Positions 37,829 to 47,600 of a DNA stretch of 64,000 nucleotides are shown here, piece by piece. Numbering within the stretch: position 1 is the stretch's first letter; each line of letters begins with the position of its first letter. The position numbers and the translations under genes are program-made. Source of the stretch: JAJEFO01 sp965214325 (lineage in GTDB: Bacteria; Pseudomonadota; Alphaproteobacteria; Rhodobacterales; Rhodobacteraceae); contig CBDCBG010000006.1 in assembly GCA_965214325.1 (NCBI GenBank), positions 4,526,001 to 4,590,000 of the forward strand. Direction: 5' to 3'. Below the pieces are notes generated by a model. That model saw only the letters and a program-made list of their open reading frames with translations, searched no databases and had not been told where the DNA came from.

Positions 37829-39136
37829 TCACGGTCGTTGTCGCATCTGATCGGGCAGCCAGGTCGCAAGATCCGGAACGGCGATCAGCACAAACACCAT
37901 AAGGACCATGATCACGAACATCGGGATCGCGGACTTCGCGATGAAGTTCATCTCGTGGTGCGTCATTCCCTGGAGCACGAACAGGTTGAAGCCGATCGGC
38001 GGCGTGATCTGGGCCATTTCAACGACCACGACGATGAAGATGCCGAACCAGATGAGATCTATGCCGGCGTCGCGAATCATTGGCTCGACGACGGCCATCG
38101 TCAGCACGACAGAGGAGATGCCGTCGAGAAAGCAGCCGAGAATGATGTAGAAAACCAGAAGGACCATGAGCAGCTCGAACCGCGAAAGCTCCCACTCGGC
38201 AATCAGGTCGGCGAGGCCGCGCGGCAGCCCCGTGAACCCCATTGAGAGCGAGAGGAACGCGGCGCCCGCAAGAATTAGCGCGATCATGGCGCTCGTCCGG
38301 GTCGCTCCCATCAGGCTTTGGGTGAATGTCTTCCATGTGAGCGAACCCTGGCTGGCGGCGAGGAGCAGGCCGCCGATCACGCCGAATGCGGCGGCTTCAG
38401 TGGCCGTGGCATAGCCAAGATACATCGAGCCGATAACCACGAGGATCAGGCAAATCACCGGGATCAGGAAGCGCGAATTCGCGACGCGCTCGAAGAACGT
38501 CATCGGCGGCTCGGCAGTCGGATTCCAGGACTGCGACACGCGGCTGTAGATCGCCACGTAGGTCATGAACATTGCCGCCAGCACGAGGCCCGGCACGACT
38601 CCCGCGAAGAAGAGCTTGGAGATCGATTCGTTGATCGTGACGCCGTAGACGATGAGGGTCAGCGAGGGCGGAATCATGAGACCCAGCGTTGCCGCGCCGG
38701 CAAGAGTGCCGATGACCATCGGCTCCGGATAGTTCCGCTTCCGGAGTTCCGGAATGGACATCTTGCCAACCGTGGTCAGCGTCGCCGCCGAAGATCCCGA
38801 GACGGCGGCAAAGACGGTGCAGCCGACGATGTTGGTGTGGACGAGACCGCCTGGCAGTGACTTCATCCATGGGCTGAGACCGCGGAACATGTCTTCTGAC
38901 AGGCGGGTTCGATAGAGGATCTCTCCCATCCAGATGAACAGGGGCAGGGCGGTCAGCGTCCATGAGGAGGAGGAGGACCAGATCGTTGTCAGCATCGTGT
39001 CGCCAACTGGCCTGGTCGTGAAGAGCTCCATTCCGACCCAGGCAACGCCGATCAGCGACAGGCCGACCCAGACGCCTGATCCCAGCAGCAGGAAGAGCAC
39101 GAAGAGGAACAGGACGATGATCGAGGCGTCTTCCAT
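37829..39136 (-). CDS. dctM: TRAP transporter large permease (DctM type)
   Basis: A 435-residue protein of about a dozen hydrophobic segments with typical DctM stretches: FIWMGEILYRTRL, FAAVSGSSAATLTTVGKMSIP, GAATLGLMIPPSL and a final segment MAQITPPIGFNLFVLQG. It is the membrane subunit that moves substrate with sodium ions. It starts 3 bp after the small permease stop, so dctQM are co-translated. It ends the dadA-dctPQM operon. Confidence 0.92.
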   Translation of the reverse strand: MEDASIIVLFLFVLFLLLGSGVWVGLSLIGVAWVGMELFTTRPVGDTMLTTIWSSSSSWTLTALPLFIWMGEILYRTRLSEDMFRGLSPWMKSLPGGLVHTNIVGCTVFAAVSGSSAATLTTVGKMSIPELRKRNYPEPMVIGTLAGAATLGLMIPPSLTLIVYGVTINESISKLFFAGVVPGLVLAAMFMTYVAIYSRVSQSWNPTAEPPMTFFERVANSRFLIPVICLILVVIGSMYLGYATATEAAAFGVIGGLLLAASQGSLTWKTFTQSLMGATRTSAMIALILAGAAFLSLSMGFTGLPRGLADLIAEWELSRFELLMVLLVFYIILGCFLDGISSVVLTMAVVEPMIRDAGIDLIWFGIFIVVVVEMAQITPPIGFNLFVLQGMTHHEMNFIAKSAIPMFVIMVLMVFVLIAVPDLATWLPDQMRQRP

Positions 39137-39139
39137 GAA

Positions 39140-39664
39140 TTATCCTCCGAATCCTTGTTCTATCTGGTCTCTCGAAATTCGATGCTCGCCCTTGAAGATC
39201 AGGTTGAGCAGATTGTCCGAGAGCGCCAACGCGAAGATGATCGCTCCCGCAAGAACAAGGCTCTGTGGAATCCAGAGTTCGGTTCGGTCCTGGCCTTGGC
39301 TGATGTCGTTGAATTTCCAGGACCAGTAGACGAAGCGCACGGCAAAATAGACGAAGTACCACGCCGTGACGGTCCCGATGGCGAAACACCAGATTTCGAG
39401 GAGACGCTTTCCGCGCGGGGGCAGGGCGTTCAGCACGATCGAAACCCGGATGTGGCTGCCCCGGCTGAGGGCGTTGGCAAAGGCGAGAAACGACGCGGCA
39501 GCCATGAAGTAGCCGGCATATTCAGGCGCGCCAGGAAAGACCTCGCCGGTCCAGCGTGCGAGCATCTGGATCACGATAAGGCTAAGAATGGCAATGAGGC
39601 AGCAGGCCGCAAGCACGCCGGCCGCGAGGTAGATCGAATCAAGGGTGCGTCGGACAAGTGTCAT
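39140..39664 (-). CDS. dctQ: TRAP transporter small permease (DctQ type)
   Basis: A 174-residue membrane protein with four hydrophobic helices. The DctQ pattern is ARWTGEVFPGAPEYAGYFMA, then FLAFANALSRGSHIRVSIVL. It partners the adjacent DctM. A 278-bp gap containing a strong stem-loop separates it from the binding-protein gene upstream. Confidence 0.88.
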   Translation of the reverse strand: MTLVRRTLDSIYLAAGVLAACCLIAILSLIVIQMLARWTGEVFPGAPEYAGYFMAAASFLAFANALSRGSHIRVSIVLNALPPRGKRLLEIWCFAIGTVTAWYFVYFAVRFVYWSWKFNDISQGQDRTELWIPQSLVLAGAIIFALALSDNLLNLIFKGEHRISRDQIEQGFGG

Positions 39665-39908
39665 GGCGGCATGCCCACGCGGACTGCGCGCAGGCGTGGC
39701 GAGATCCGCCGGACCCCCGCCGCTTCACCTGCGACTGGTGGGCGAGACTGTCTCGCGCTCGGACGCGCCAGGATCCCAGACGGCCCAGTCTCTCTTCGGG
39801 CAGGGGCAGGCGACCGAGCCCCTTCGGCGGAGGTCGACCAATCCCGGCCGGTCGGGCGATGCAAGGGGTGCATTGTTGCTGTCACTTCCTTTTCGCTTGG
39901 AGACATGC

Positions 39909-39935
39909 GGACGGGCGCGACATGCGCACCCGCCC
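39909..39935 (-). terminator. Stem-loop after dctP, possible attenuator
   Basis: In the minus-strand RNA an 11-bp stem (two G-U pairs) closes a 5-base loop; on the plus strand the arms read GGACGGGCGCG and CGCACCCGCCC. It lies 8 bp past the dctP stop with no U-run. It is more likely to protect the dctP transcript or partly terminate it than to stop transcription fully, which would give more binding protein than permease. Confidence 0.55.
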
Positions 39936-39942
39936 AGCTTGA

Positions 39943-40923
39943 TCACTTCATCGACATGAAACTGTCGACGACTGCCTGACCTTCAGCGCCGGCGGCTTCC
40001 AGCCATTCGGCGGTCATGACCTTGCCGATTTCCCGCAGCTCGGACTTCATCTGGTCAGATGCGGGCGCGACATTCATGCCACCGTCCCGAAGGCCTTGAA
40101 GCGTGAAGCCGGTGTATTCCTTGGCTCTCCAGCTGCCGGCGTACTCGGCAAGCCCCGCACAGGCATTGATGACATTCTTGCTCTGGTCCGAAACGCCTTC
40201 CCAGACGCCAGAGTTCACCATGACATAGTTGCGCGGCAGCCATGCGTCCACTTCGTAGAAGTAGTTCAGTGATTCCCAGACCTTCCGGTCGTAGCCCGTG
40301 GAGCCCGACGAAACCATCGCGTCTGCGACGCCGGTGGCAAAGGCCTGGCTGATCTCGGCGGCCTCGATCGTGACCGGCAGCATTCCTGTCAGTTCGGCAA
40401 GGCGCGAGGTTGCGTTGTTGTAGGAGCGAAACTTGATGCCCTTCATTTCCGCGACCGAATTCACCGCGTCGCGGAAATAAAGGCCCTGAGGCGGCCATGG
40501 CACGGCGTAGAGCAGGTGCAGGCCCTGGTCGGCCAGGGTCTTCTCGATGGTGGGTTTCGCGGCTTTCCAAAGCTTGTCGGCATCGTCGAAACTCGTGGCG
40601 AGGAACGGAACGGAGTCGAAGCCGAACAGTGCGTTCTCGTTCTGATGGCCAGAGAGCAGACGCTCGCCGATCGGCACCTGGCCGGTCTGGACCGCGCGCT
40701 TGATCTGGGCTCCCGGGAAGAGGCTTCCGCTCGGGTGGGTCACGATCTCGATCTCGCCACCCGTGCCGGTCGTCACGCATTTCGCGAACTCGGCGCCGGT
40801 CACCGAATGGAAGTTGGAGCCGGAATAGGCCATGGGCATGTCCCATTTCTCGGCCATTATCGGCGTTGCGGCCATGGTCAGGGCGACCGTGCCTGCAGCT
40901 AGCAGTGTCGTGGAATTGGACAT
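39943..40923 (-). CDS. dctP: TRAP transporter substrate-binding protein (DctP type)
   Basis: The ATG at 40923 with an upstream CAGGAG gives 326 residues. A signal peptide spans about the first 25 (TTLLAAGTVALTMAATPIMAE). The mature part has the DctP features SGSLFPGAQIKRAVQTGQV, the conserved arginine region KGIKFRSYNNATSRLAE and the helix EISQAFATGVADAMVSSGST. It delivers substrate to DctQM. It lies 18 bp after a dadA-like gene, so a D-amino acid or related amine-bearing acid is a plausible ligand, by inference only. Confidence 0.92.
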   Translation of the reverse strand: MSNSTTLLAAGTVALTMAATPIMAEKWDMPMAYSGSNFHSVTGAEFAKCVTTGTGGEIEIVTHPSGSLFPGAQIKRAVQTGQVPIGERLLSGHQNENALFGFDSVPFLATSFDDADKLWKAAKPTIEKTLADQGLHLLYAVPWPPQGLYFRDAVNSVAEMKGIKFRSYNNATSRLAELTGMLPVTIEAAEISQAFATGVADAMVSSGSTGYDRKVWESLNYFYEVDAWLPRNYVMVNSGVWEGVSDQSKNVINACAGLAEYAGSWRAKEYTGFTLQGLRDGGMNVAPASDQMKSELREIGKVMTAEWLEAAGAEGQAVVDSFMSMK

Positions 40924-40941
40924 CAATTTCTCCTGAGTGAA

Positions 40942-42210
40942 TCACGTCGGATGACGTGCATCTGCATAACGTGCAGGGGAATAGGGGGTAAGGTCAAGAT
41001 TTGGTTGTCGGCCTGCCACGAGCTGTGAAACCAGGCGGCCCGTCCGAGGTCCGCCTGTCAGGCCGACATGATCGTGGCCGAAGGCCATCAAGGCTCCCGC
41101 AACGCCCGGAACGGGTCCGATGAGTGGCGTGCTGTCGGCGATCGAGGGGCGGTGTCCCATCCATTCGACGGTGTCCTTCCAGGCGATGCCCGGAATGGCC
41201 TTGCGAATCTGCCTTTCAAGCAACCTGAACGGTGCCCTCGACGGTGGCGCCTCGAGGCCGCCGAACTCGACTATGCCGGCAAGCCGAAGGCGGCCTTCCA
41301 TGGGAGTCGCCACGAACTTGGCGGCTGCAATCATGACGGGTGACCGTGGCATGATCGAGGGCTCCCAGAGTTCGAGATGATAGCCCCGCTCACTCTCCAT
41401 CGGCACCTTGACCCCGAGCCCTCGGGCCAGCGACCCGGACCACACGCCTGCCGCGAGGACGACCGTGTCGCACCAGACCGTCTCGGCGCCGACGCGAAGG
41501 CCGGTGACCTGGCCGTTCTCCTGAACCACGTCCGTGACCTCGCCGATCAGGAGCCGTGCGCCCTTGGACTCGGCATGTCTTGCCAGGTCCTTCACGTAGC
41601 GGCCGGGGTCGCTGATCCGTCCATGGTTCGGGCATCGGACCCCGAAGCCGATCGACGGGCCGAACGCCGGATCGTAGTCGCGCAATGCAGCGCCCTCGAG
41701 CTCCTGCCACGTGTATCCGTGTTCCGCCCGGATCTGCCAACCGAATGAATCGCCCTCGAAATGTGCGCGGTCACGATAGAGAAAGACGTAGTCTGCCGGG
41801 CAAATCCATTTCTCGGCGCCGGTGTCCCTCGCCAGATCCTGGTGCTCGGCCAGGCTGTCGCCGTTGATTCGCGCCATTGCCGCAGCCCGCCTTCGGACGT
41901 CCGTTGCATTCGCGTGGCCCAGAAAGCGTGTGAGCCAGGGAACGAGGCTCGGCAGGTACCGCCACTTGAGAAAGAGCGGCTGGTCGCGACCGAAGAGCAG
42001 GCCGGGCACGTTTCGGAGCAGTCCTGGCACGGAGATCGGGATGATGCCATTGGACGCCAGGACCCCGCCGTTGCCGTGGCTGGCACCTTCAGCGGGGCCC
42101 TTCCTGTCGATCAGGATGACGTCATGCCCGTCGCGGAGGCACCAGACGGCAGTCGATACGCCGACAATCCCGGCGCCGACGATCGCGACTGTCTTTCGCG
42201 AGCCCTCCAC
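40942..42210 (-). CDS. FAD-dependent amino-acid oxidoreductase (DadA-like)
   Basis: The GTG at 42210 is preceded by GGAGGTGATCC, an almost perfect ribosome site, giving 422 residues. The N-terminal FAD motif is AIVGAGIVGVSTAVWCLRDG. GASHGNGGVLASNGIIPIS and a C-terminal GALMAFGHDHVGLTGGPRTG fit the DAO/DadA family. It would oxidatively deaminate a D-amino acid or secondary amine at the membrane. As first gene of the dadA-TRAP operon it probably degrades what the transporter imports. A divergent Asp/Glu-racemase-like gene lies across a 422-bp promoter region. Confidence 0.87.
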   Translation of the reverse strand: MEGSRKTVAIVGAGIVGVSTAVWCLRDGHDVILIDRKGPAEGASHGNGGVLASNGIIPISVPGLLRNVPGLLFGRDQPLFLKWRYLPSLVPWLTRFLGHANATDVRRRAAAMARINGDSLAEHQDLARDTGAEKWICPADYVFLYRDRAHFEGDSFGWQIRAEHGYTWQELEGAALRDYDPAFGPSIGFGVRCPNHGRISDPGRYVKDLARHAESKGARLLIGEVTDVVQENGQVTGLRVGAETVWCDTVVLAAGVWSGSLARGLGVKVPMESERGYHLELWEPSIMPRSPVMIAAAKFVATPMEGRLRLAGIVEFGGLEAPPSRAPFRLLERQIRKAIPGIAWKDTVEWMGHRPSIADSTPLIGPVPGVAGALMAFGHDHVGLTGGPRTGRLVSQLVAGRQPNLDLTPYSPARYADARHPT

Positions 42211-42632
42211 TGCTGGATCACCTCCGTAACCTGGCGTGCCGCGCCTGGAACGATGCAGCCTGGCCTATGAATTCACCCCGAGGCATCTGCACCCGATTCA
42301 GGACGAACTTGCAAGTGAACGCCGAACGCTCGTTGCGCAAGCGGCAGAGACACGCCGTGGAAAGCGCCTGAAATGCGGGGACATGTTGAAGCAATGCCCT
42401 GGATGGCGAAGGACGGTCAGAATCCTGGCGGGCAGGGCGTTGTGTTCCCGGACACGGGCCGAGTCGCCAGCCTGGCTCCGCGCGACCCATGTCGCCAGGT
42501 GCCGCCGCAGACCAGGTCGCGACGGTGTTGAGCCCGATTTCACTCCGTGCTTCATTGCTGGTCAAGGTTGGTGCTAAAGCGCGCAGGCGCCTGGCGGCAG
42601 CGTATCGCGAAGGACAGGAAGGTGGAGCGGTC
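42211..42632. other. Divergent promoter region between dadA-like and racemase-like genes
   Basis: No supported gene. The region must hold both promoters. I found no convincing palindromic operator. Confidence 0.45.
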
Positions 42633-43352
42633 ATGATCAAGGGCGGCAAATCGGTCTACGGGGCTTCCGTGGGCATCCTGATGCTCGAAGCCCGTTTCCC
42701 GCGCATCTTGGGTGACATGGGCAATGCGGGTACATGGGACTTTCCGGTGCTTTACAAGGTCGTGCGCGACGCGTCGCCGGACCGTGTCGTCCGGCAGGGA
42801 GCGAAAGGGCTGCTGGACGCATTCAAGATGGCGGCGCAGGATCTTGAGGCTGACGGGGCGGACGGGATCACCACGAATTGCGGGTTTCTCTCGATCTTCC
42901 AGGACGAGCTGTCGGCCGCTGTCGACATTCCCGTGCTGACCTCGTCGCTGATGCAGGTCGGCGCGGTCAACTCGCTCCTCCCGCCAAACCGCCGGGCGGG
43001 CATCCTCACGGTCTCGCGTTCGTCCCTGACCGCGACGCATCTGGCCGCCGCCGGCGCGCCCGGGGGTACGCCCGTCGGCACGACCGAGGGCCGGGCGCAC
43101 TTCACGGAAGCGATCCTGGGCGATTCACTCGACCTCGATCCGGTCGTGGCCGAGGCCGACAACGTCGGTGCCGCCGAGGATCTTGTCGCGCGACATCCCG
43201 ACATTGGGGCCATCGTCCTTGAATGCACCAACATGACGCCCTTCGCGGCCGCAATCCGCAGCGCCACGGGACTTCCGGTCTTCTCGCAAGTGAGCTTCGT
43301 GAACTGGTTCCAGTCTTCGCTGTCCCCGCCGGACTGGCCGCGCAGGACCTGA
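42633..43352 (+). CDS. Aspartate/glutamate/hydantoin racemase superfamily protein
   Basis: The ATG at 42633 follows AAGGTGGAG and gives 239 residues. The two superfamily cysteines appear in GITTNCGFLSIFQ and GAIVLECTNMTPF, with LTSSLMQVG between. The fold includes amino-acid racemases, hydantoin racemases and maleate isomerase. Next to a DadA-like oxidase it may interconvert amino-acid enantiomers. Its TGA stop (43350-43352) is the exact target duplication of an IS427-like element, so the protein is unchanged by the insertion. Confidence 0.8.
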   Translation: MIKGGKSVYGASVGILMLEARFPRILGDMGNAGTWDFPVLYKVVRDASPDRVVRQGAKGLLDAFKMAAQDLEADGADGITTNCGFLSIFQDELSAAVDIPVLTSSLMQVGAVNSLLPPNRRAGILTVSRSSLTATHLAAAGAPGGTPVGTTEGRAHFTEAILGDSLDLDPVVAEADNVGAAEDLVARHPDIGAIVLECTNMTPFAAAIRSATGLPVFSQVSFVNWFQSSLSPPDWPRRT

Positions 43353-44255
43353 GAGGCTGAATCATAAGTCATTGATTTGATATTGTCATTTTTTTCATGG
43401 CGTTGCCCCTCGCGCCAGACGGCGGGCCAGGAAGCGGCACGCGGCCAGCTGGACCCCGGCCAGGGAGCTCGCCAGCGTCCGCTCCACGTCCTTCGCCAGG
43501 CGCCGGCACCACGACAGCCAGGCGAACGTCCGCTCCACCACCCATCGGCGACAGGGGACGGTGAAGCCCCTTGTCTCCCTGGGCCCGGGCACGATCTCCA
43601 GGATCGATCCGGGGCCGTGCTCCGCCAGCGCGGCCTCCAGCTTCGGTCCGGCATGCCCGCCGTCCGCCCACAGCTTTCTCACCTCCGGCGCCTTCTCCGG
43701 CATCGCGAGGATGGCAGCCGGCGCACCGTCCCGGTCCTGCACGTCGGCCGCGTGAACCCGGACCGCGATCGGGAACCCCTCCACGTCCACCGTGGCGTGG
43801 CGCTTCCTGCCCTTGATCCTCTTGCCCGCGCCGCATCCCGACGGGCCGCCCATCCCCGTCGTCTTCACCGACCGGCTGTCGATCGCGGCCGCCGCCGGAT
43901 CTCCGGAGCGCCCCGCCTGCATGCGCGCCCGCTCCCGCAGCGTGCCCATCATGCGCTCCGGAACGCCGTCGCGCCACGCGCAGAAATGGTCCCGAACCGT
44001 CGCAAGGGCGGAAAGCGCTTGGGAACCGCCCGAAGGTCGGCGGTGCGGCGACGGCCCGGCCTCGACGGAGCCGGCAGGAGCGGCTCGATCACAAGCCGTT
44101 CCTCGTCGCTCAAATCGCTTTCATGCCGGTCCGAACTGCGCCCGTGCTTCTCGCGGGCGGTCCCGTTCCAAGCCATGTGGCCCTCCCTGCCTGATGTCGA
44201 AGTCAGCATGGAAATACCACGTCTGGGGAGGCCATCCACACTTTAGGTCAGCCCT
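43353..44255 (-). mobile_element. IS5-family (IS427-like) insertion sequence, copy B, decayed
   Basis: The element is 903 bp in minus orientation. Its ends are GAGGCTGA (43353-43360) and TCAGCCCT (44248-44255), and it is flanked by a direct TGA (43350-43352 and 44256-44258). It is 56 bp shorter than copy A, mostly from a 51-bp in-frame deletion in orfA. The outer inverted repeat has also diverged. Confidence 0.85.
43395..44176 (-). pseudogene. IS427-like transposase, decayed
   Basis: orfA (from 44176, MAWNGTAREKHGRSSDRHES) runs DLRAV directly into PKRFPPL, so the 17 codons FDAIQYMLATGCQWRAI of copy A are missing. orfB (43952-43395) keeps AAIDSRSVKTTGMGG, LWADGGHAGPKLE and the terminal WVVERTFAWLSW. 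The frameshift heptamer is changed to TTTCCGC. Loss of the conserved orfA segment and of slippage makes this copy inactive, though it might be moved by copy A. Confidence 0.8.
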
Positions 44256-44647
44256 TGAGGACTGTAGGCGCATGGCGCCACGTCCGGCCACGGTCGTTTC
44301 GCGTCCGCCGGGCGCCCTTCGCCAGCACTTCCCAGGATGCGTCCCGGCACGGTTGTCAGCGGCACCTTGCATGTGACGTGCAGGGCTTGCATCACTTGGC
44401 GTCCTCCATGGTCCCGTTGCAGCGCGTCACGTCATCGGCAATCTCGTGACCTCGTCCCATGCATCGGAAGGGCAGGCGAGCCAGCCGCTGTCGCGAACCC
44501 CGCGTGTCCGTCGGTCAAGCAAGGCGCCTGACGTCCACGCAATTGTATGTGGCGCCGAATCAACAGGCCGGAGCGCGCAAGGGATGTGACATCCATCGCT
44601 GTCGTATGTTGCCTGACCGGCCGCACCTTGATAGGCGGCGCCTCGAT
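44256..44647. other. Intergenic, no supported gene
   Basis: This stretch lies between the IS end and the helicase start. The helicase frame is open into it but lacks a convincing earlier start. Confidence 0.4.
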
Positions 44648-47600
44648 ATGTTGATCACCAAGCAGTGCATTTCGCGAGCAATCGGCGATGCGGTCCGTTT
44701 GCAGGGTGGCGTTTCATATTTCTCTGCCCGGAAAGTCACGTCCGTTGAGTTGGAGGGCAACGTCCTGGCGGGCAGTGTCTTGGGGAGCGGCGAAAACCTC
44801 TTTCAGGTCCAGGCGAACCTTCATGCGGACCCGAATGGCGTCTTGTCGGCGGTGGATGGCATGTGCACCTGCGATATCGGACACAACTGCAAGCATCTCG
44901 TGGCGGTTCTGCTCGAATTCGCGCACCGGAACGTTGATCACGCCCCTGCCTCTTCGGCCACGCTTGGGGAAAGCGCACCGGCGCTGCCGGGTTTCGCCCA
45001 AGTGGAACTGCCCGGCGAGATCACGTCATGGCTCGACCGCCTTGACGAAGTGAAACGCGTCTCGCCTGCGACAACGGCATCAAGAAATTCCACGGATGCC
45101 ATATTCTATGTCCTTCGGCGAAGTCGTGAACATGTCAGGGCCGAGATCGCGCCGTTCAGGGCATACGTGAAAAAAGACGGCAACATCGGCAAGAGCGTCC
45201 GAGAAGTTGATCCGGGCCTCTACGGCGGCAGCCATGCGGGCGTCACGCAGTCCGACGCCGTCATTCTGGCGCAATTGGCATATTTTTCCACCATCTCCTA
45301 CCCGGCCCGTCAGGACTTGCCGGGCGGCGAAACGCTGGAGCGGCTCTTGCAACAGGTCATCGCAACCGGTCGCGCGCGGTTCCGCGACATTCATGGCCCG
45401 AGCCTGGCCTGGGCTGAGCCCCGAGAGGTCAGTTTCGAATGGACGCTTGACGCCATGGGTGATCAGAGCCTGCAGGCCAAGGACGCGGAGCGGCGACATC
45501 TGTCTGTCCTGCCTTTTCCGGACCCGGTCTTTGTCGACGAAATTTCCGGACTGACGGGCCTTGCGCTCACATCCCTGCCTCCCAAGGTTGCGGCGGCACT
45601 TGCCAGCGCTCCGACGGTCCCGGCAGAATCCGTCGCGACCGTGGCCGGCCACCTGGAGCGGCGCTTGGGTGTCGCAGTGCTTCGTCCGGAACCTGTCGCG
45701 GTTCATGAACGTACCGATCTTGCGCCTTCGATGTCCCTGAAACTGTTCGGTCACAGCCGGAAGCAAAGGGTGCGTGACACGTGGTGGAGCCCGAGAACCA
45801 TGACCGGACAGGAAACCGTCACCTATCCGTGCATACGCGCGGAGATTCGTTACGAGGGATGCGGTGAACGCATGGTTCCCGCTGCGGGACCCGATATCCG
45901 GCATGCCGACAAGGCAGGGGTGCACGTCATTCGGCGAGACCGCGCCGCCGAGATGGACATGCTGTTCGAACTGGAAGGCATTGCAGCGGAATTTGACGGC
46001 GAGCCCCCAGAATATGCGCGCGTGTCAGGCGGTCGGCTCCCGAAGGCCATGAGCGAGGCGCATGTCATCTTTCCCCATGCCGTTCCCGGTGACGTGCACA
46101 CCTTTCAGGAGATTCTCGAGTTCAACGCGGAGGGATTGCCGCTGCTGCGGGAACTGGGATGGGAGATCGACATCGATTCGAGCTGGCCCGCCCGCCTGTA
46201 TTCCGGCGACGTGAGCTTTCAGACCGTTTTCGAACAGTCGGACAACGACTGGTTTTCATTGGCCTTGAAGCTGGACGTGGATGGCACGGCGCTGGACCTG
46301 ACAAACACGATCCTTCAACTTGTCGCCTCGCTTCCGCTCGATGAGGCCGGAAACCTTGCCGAAGGATTTGATCTGGACGACTTCCTCGCGGACTTCGCGT
46401 TCTACCTGAACCTTCCCGACGGAACGATGGTCCCGGTGCAGGGTGTCGATCTGGCCGGATTCATTGAAGCCTTTCTGGAAGCCCATGGGCTCACCAGGTT
46501 TCACATGGCCGACGCCGGGCGTGCAGCGCGCCTCGTCGAAGCGCTGGACGGATGTGGTGCGCCCTGGGATGGCGGAACCGAGATTCTGGAACTCGGCAAA
46601 CGCTTGCGCATCCTTGCCACTGCGTCGGAGGAGAACCAGCCCGCCTCGCTGAAGGCCGAGCTTCGCCCGTATCAGACGCAAGGCTATGGCTGGCTCAAGG
46701 CCCTGAGCGAAAGCGGATTCGGAGGCATACTGGCCGACGACATGGGCCTTGGAAAGACCGTGCAAGCCCTGTCCCTTCTGCTGCACTGTCATGTCGAAAG
46801 GAAGGCCGAGCATCCGAGCCTGCTGGTGATTCCCACCAGCCTGGTCAGCAACTGGCAGAACGAGGCGGCACGCTTTGCGCCCGACCTGAAAGTCCTTTGC
46901 CTGCATGGATCCAAGCGACATCAGCGGTTCGAACAGATCAGGGCACATGACCTGGTCTTGACGACATACCCGTTGATCCACCGGGACCATGAGGCGCTCT
47001 TTGCCCATGAATACGAACTGGCCATTCTGGACGAGGCTCAAGCGGTGAAGAACCCGGCCGCCTCGGTGGCCAAGCACATTCGGCGGATCAAGGCGCGGCA
47101 ACGCATTGCGCTCACAGGCACGCCGTTGGAAAACAACCTCACGGAGCTTTGGGCCCTTTTCGACTGGCTCATCCCGGGGTTTCTCGGAGATCGCAAGGGG
47201 TTTGGCGCAGAGTATCGCAAACCGATCGAGCAAAAGGGGGACCGCGCCCGGCAACGTCTCTTGTCTGACCGTGTCAAGCCCTTTCTTCTTCGCCGCACCA
47301 AGGACGAGGTCGTGGAGGATCTGCCGCCCAAGACCGTCATTGACGAAAGCGTCGCTCTGGCCGGCGAGCAGGCCCTCCTCTACGAAAGCGTGCGCGGCGC
47401 AATGGACGCTCGCGTGCGTGCCGCGGTTGCCGAAAGGGGCTTGTCGGGATCGCGCATCACGGTGCTCGACGCGCTTCTGAAGCTCCGGCAGGTCTGTTGC
47501 GACCCAAAGCTGGTCAAGCTGGACGCAGCCGCGAAGGTCAGGGAAAGCGCCAAGCGTGACCGCCTCGTGGAGATACTCGAAGAGCTCGTGAGCGAGAATC

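Noticed and set aside
33937..44255. The two inverted IS427-like copies could bracket a 10-kb composite transposon carrying a P450, TRAP and dadA genes.
   Set aside because: Each copy has its own 3-bp duplication (TTA and TGA). A composite transposon would show one shared duplication at the outer ends only. They are independent insertions.
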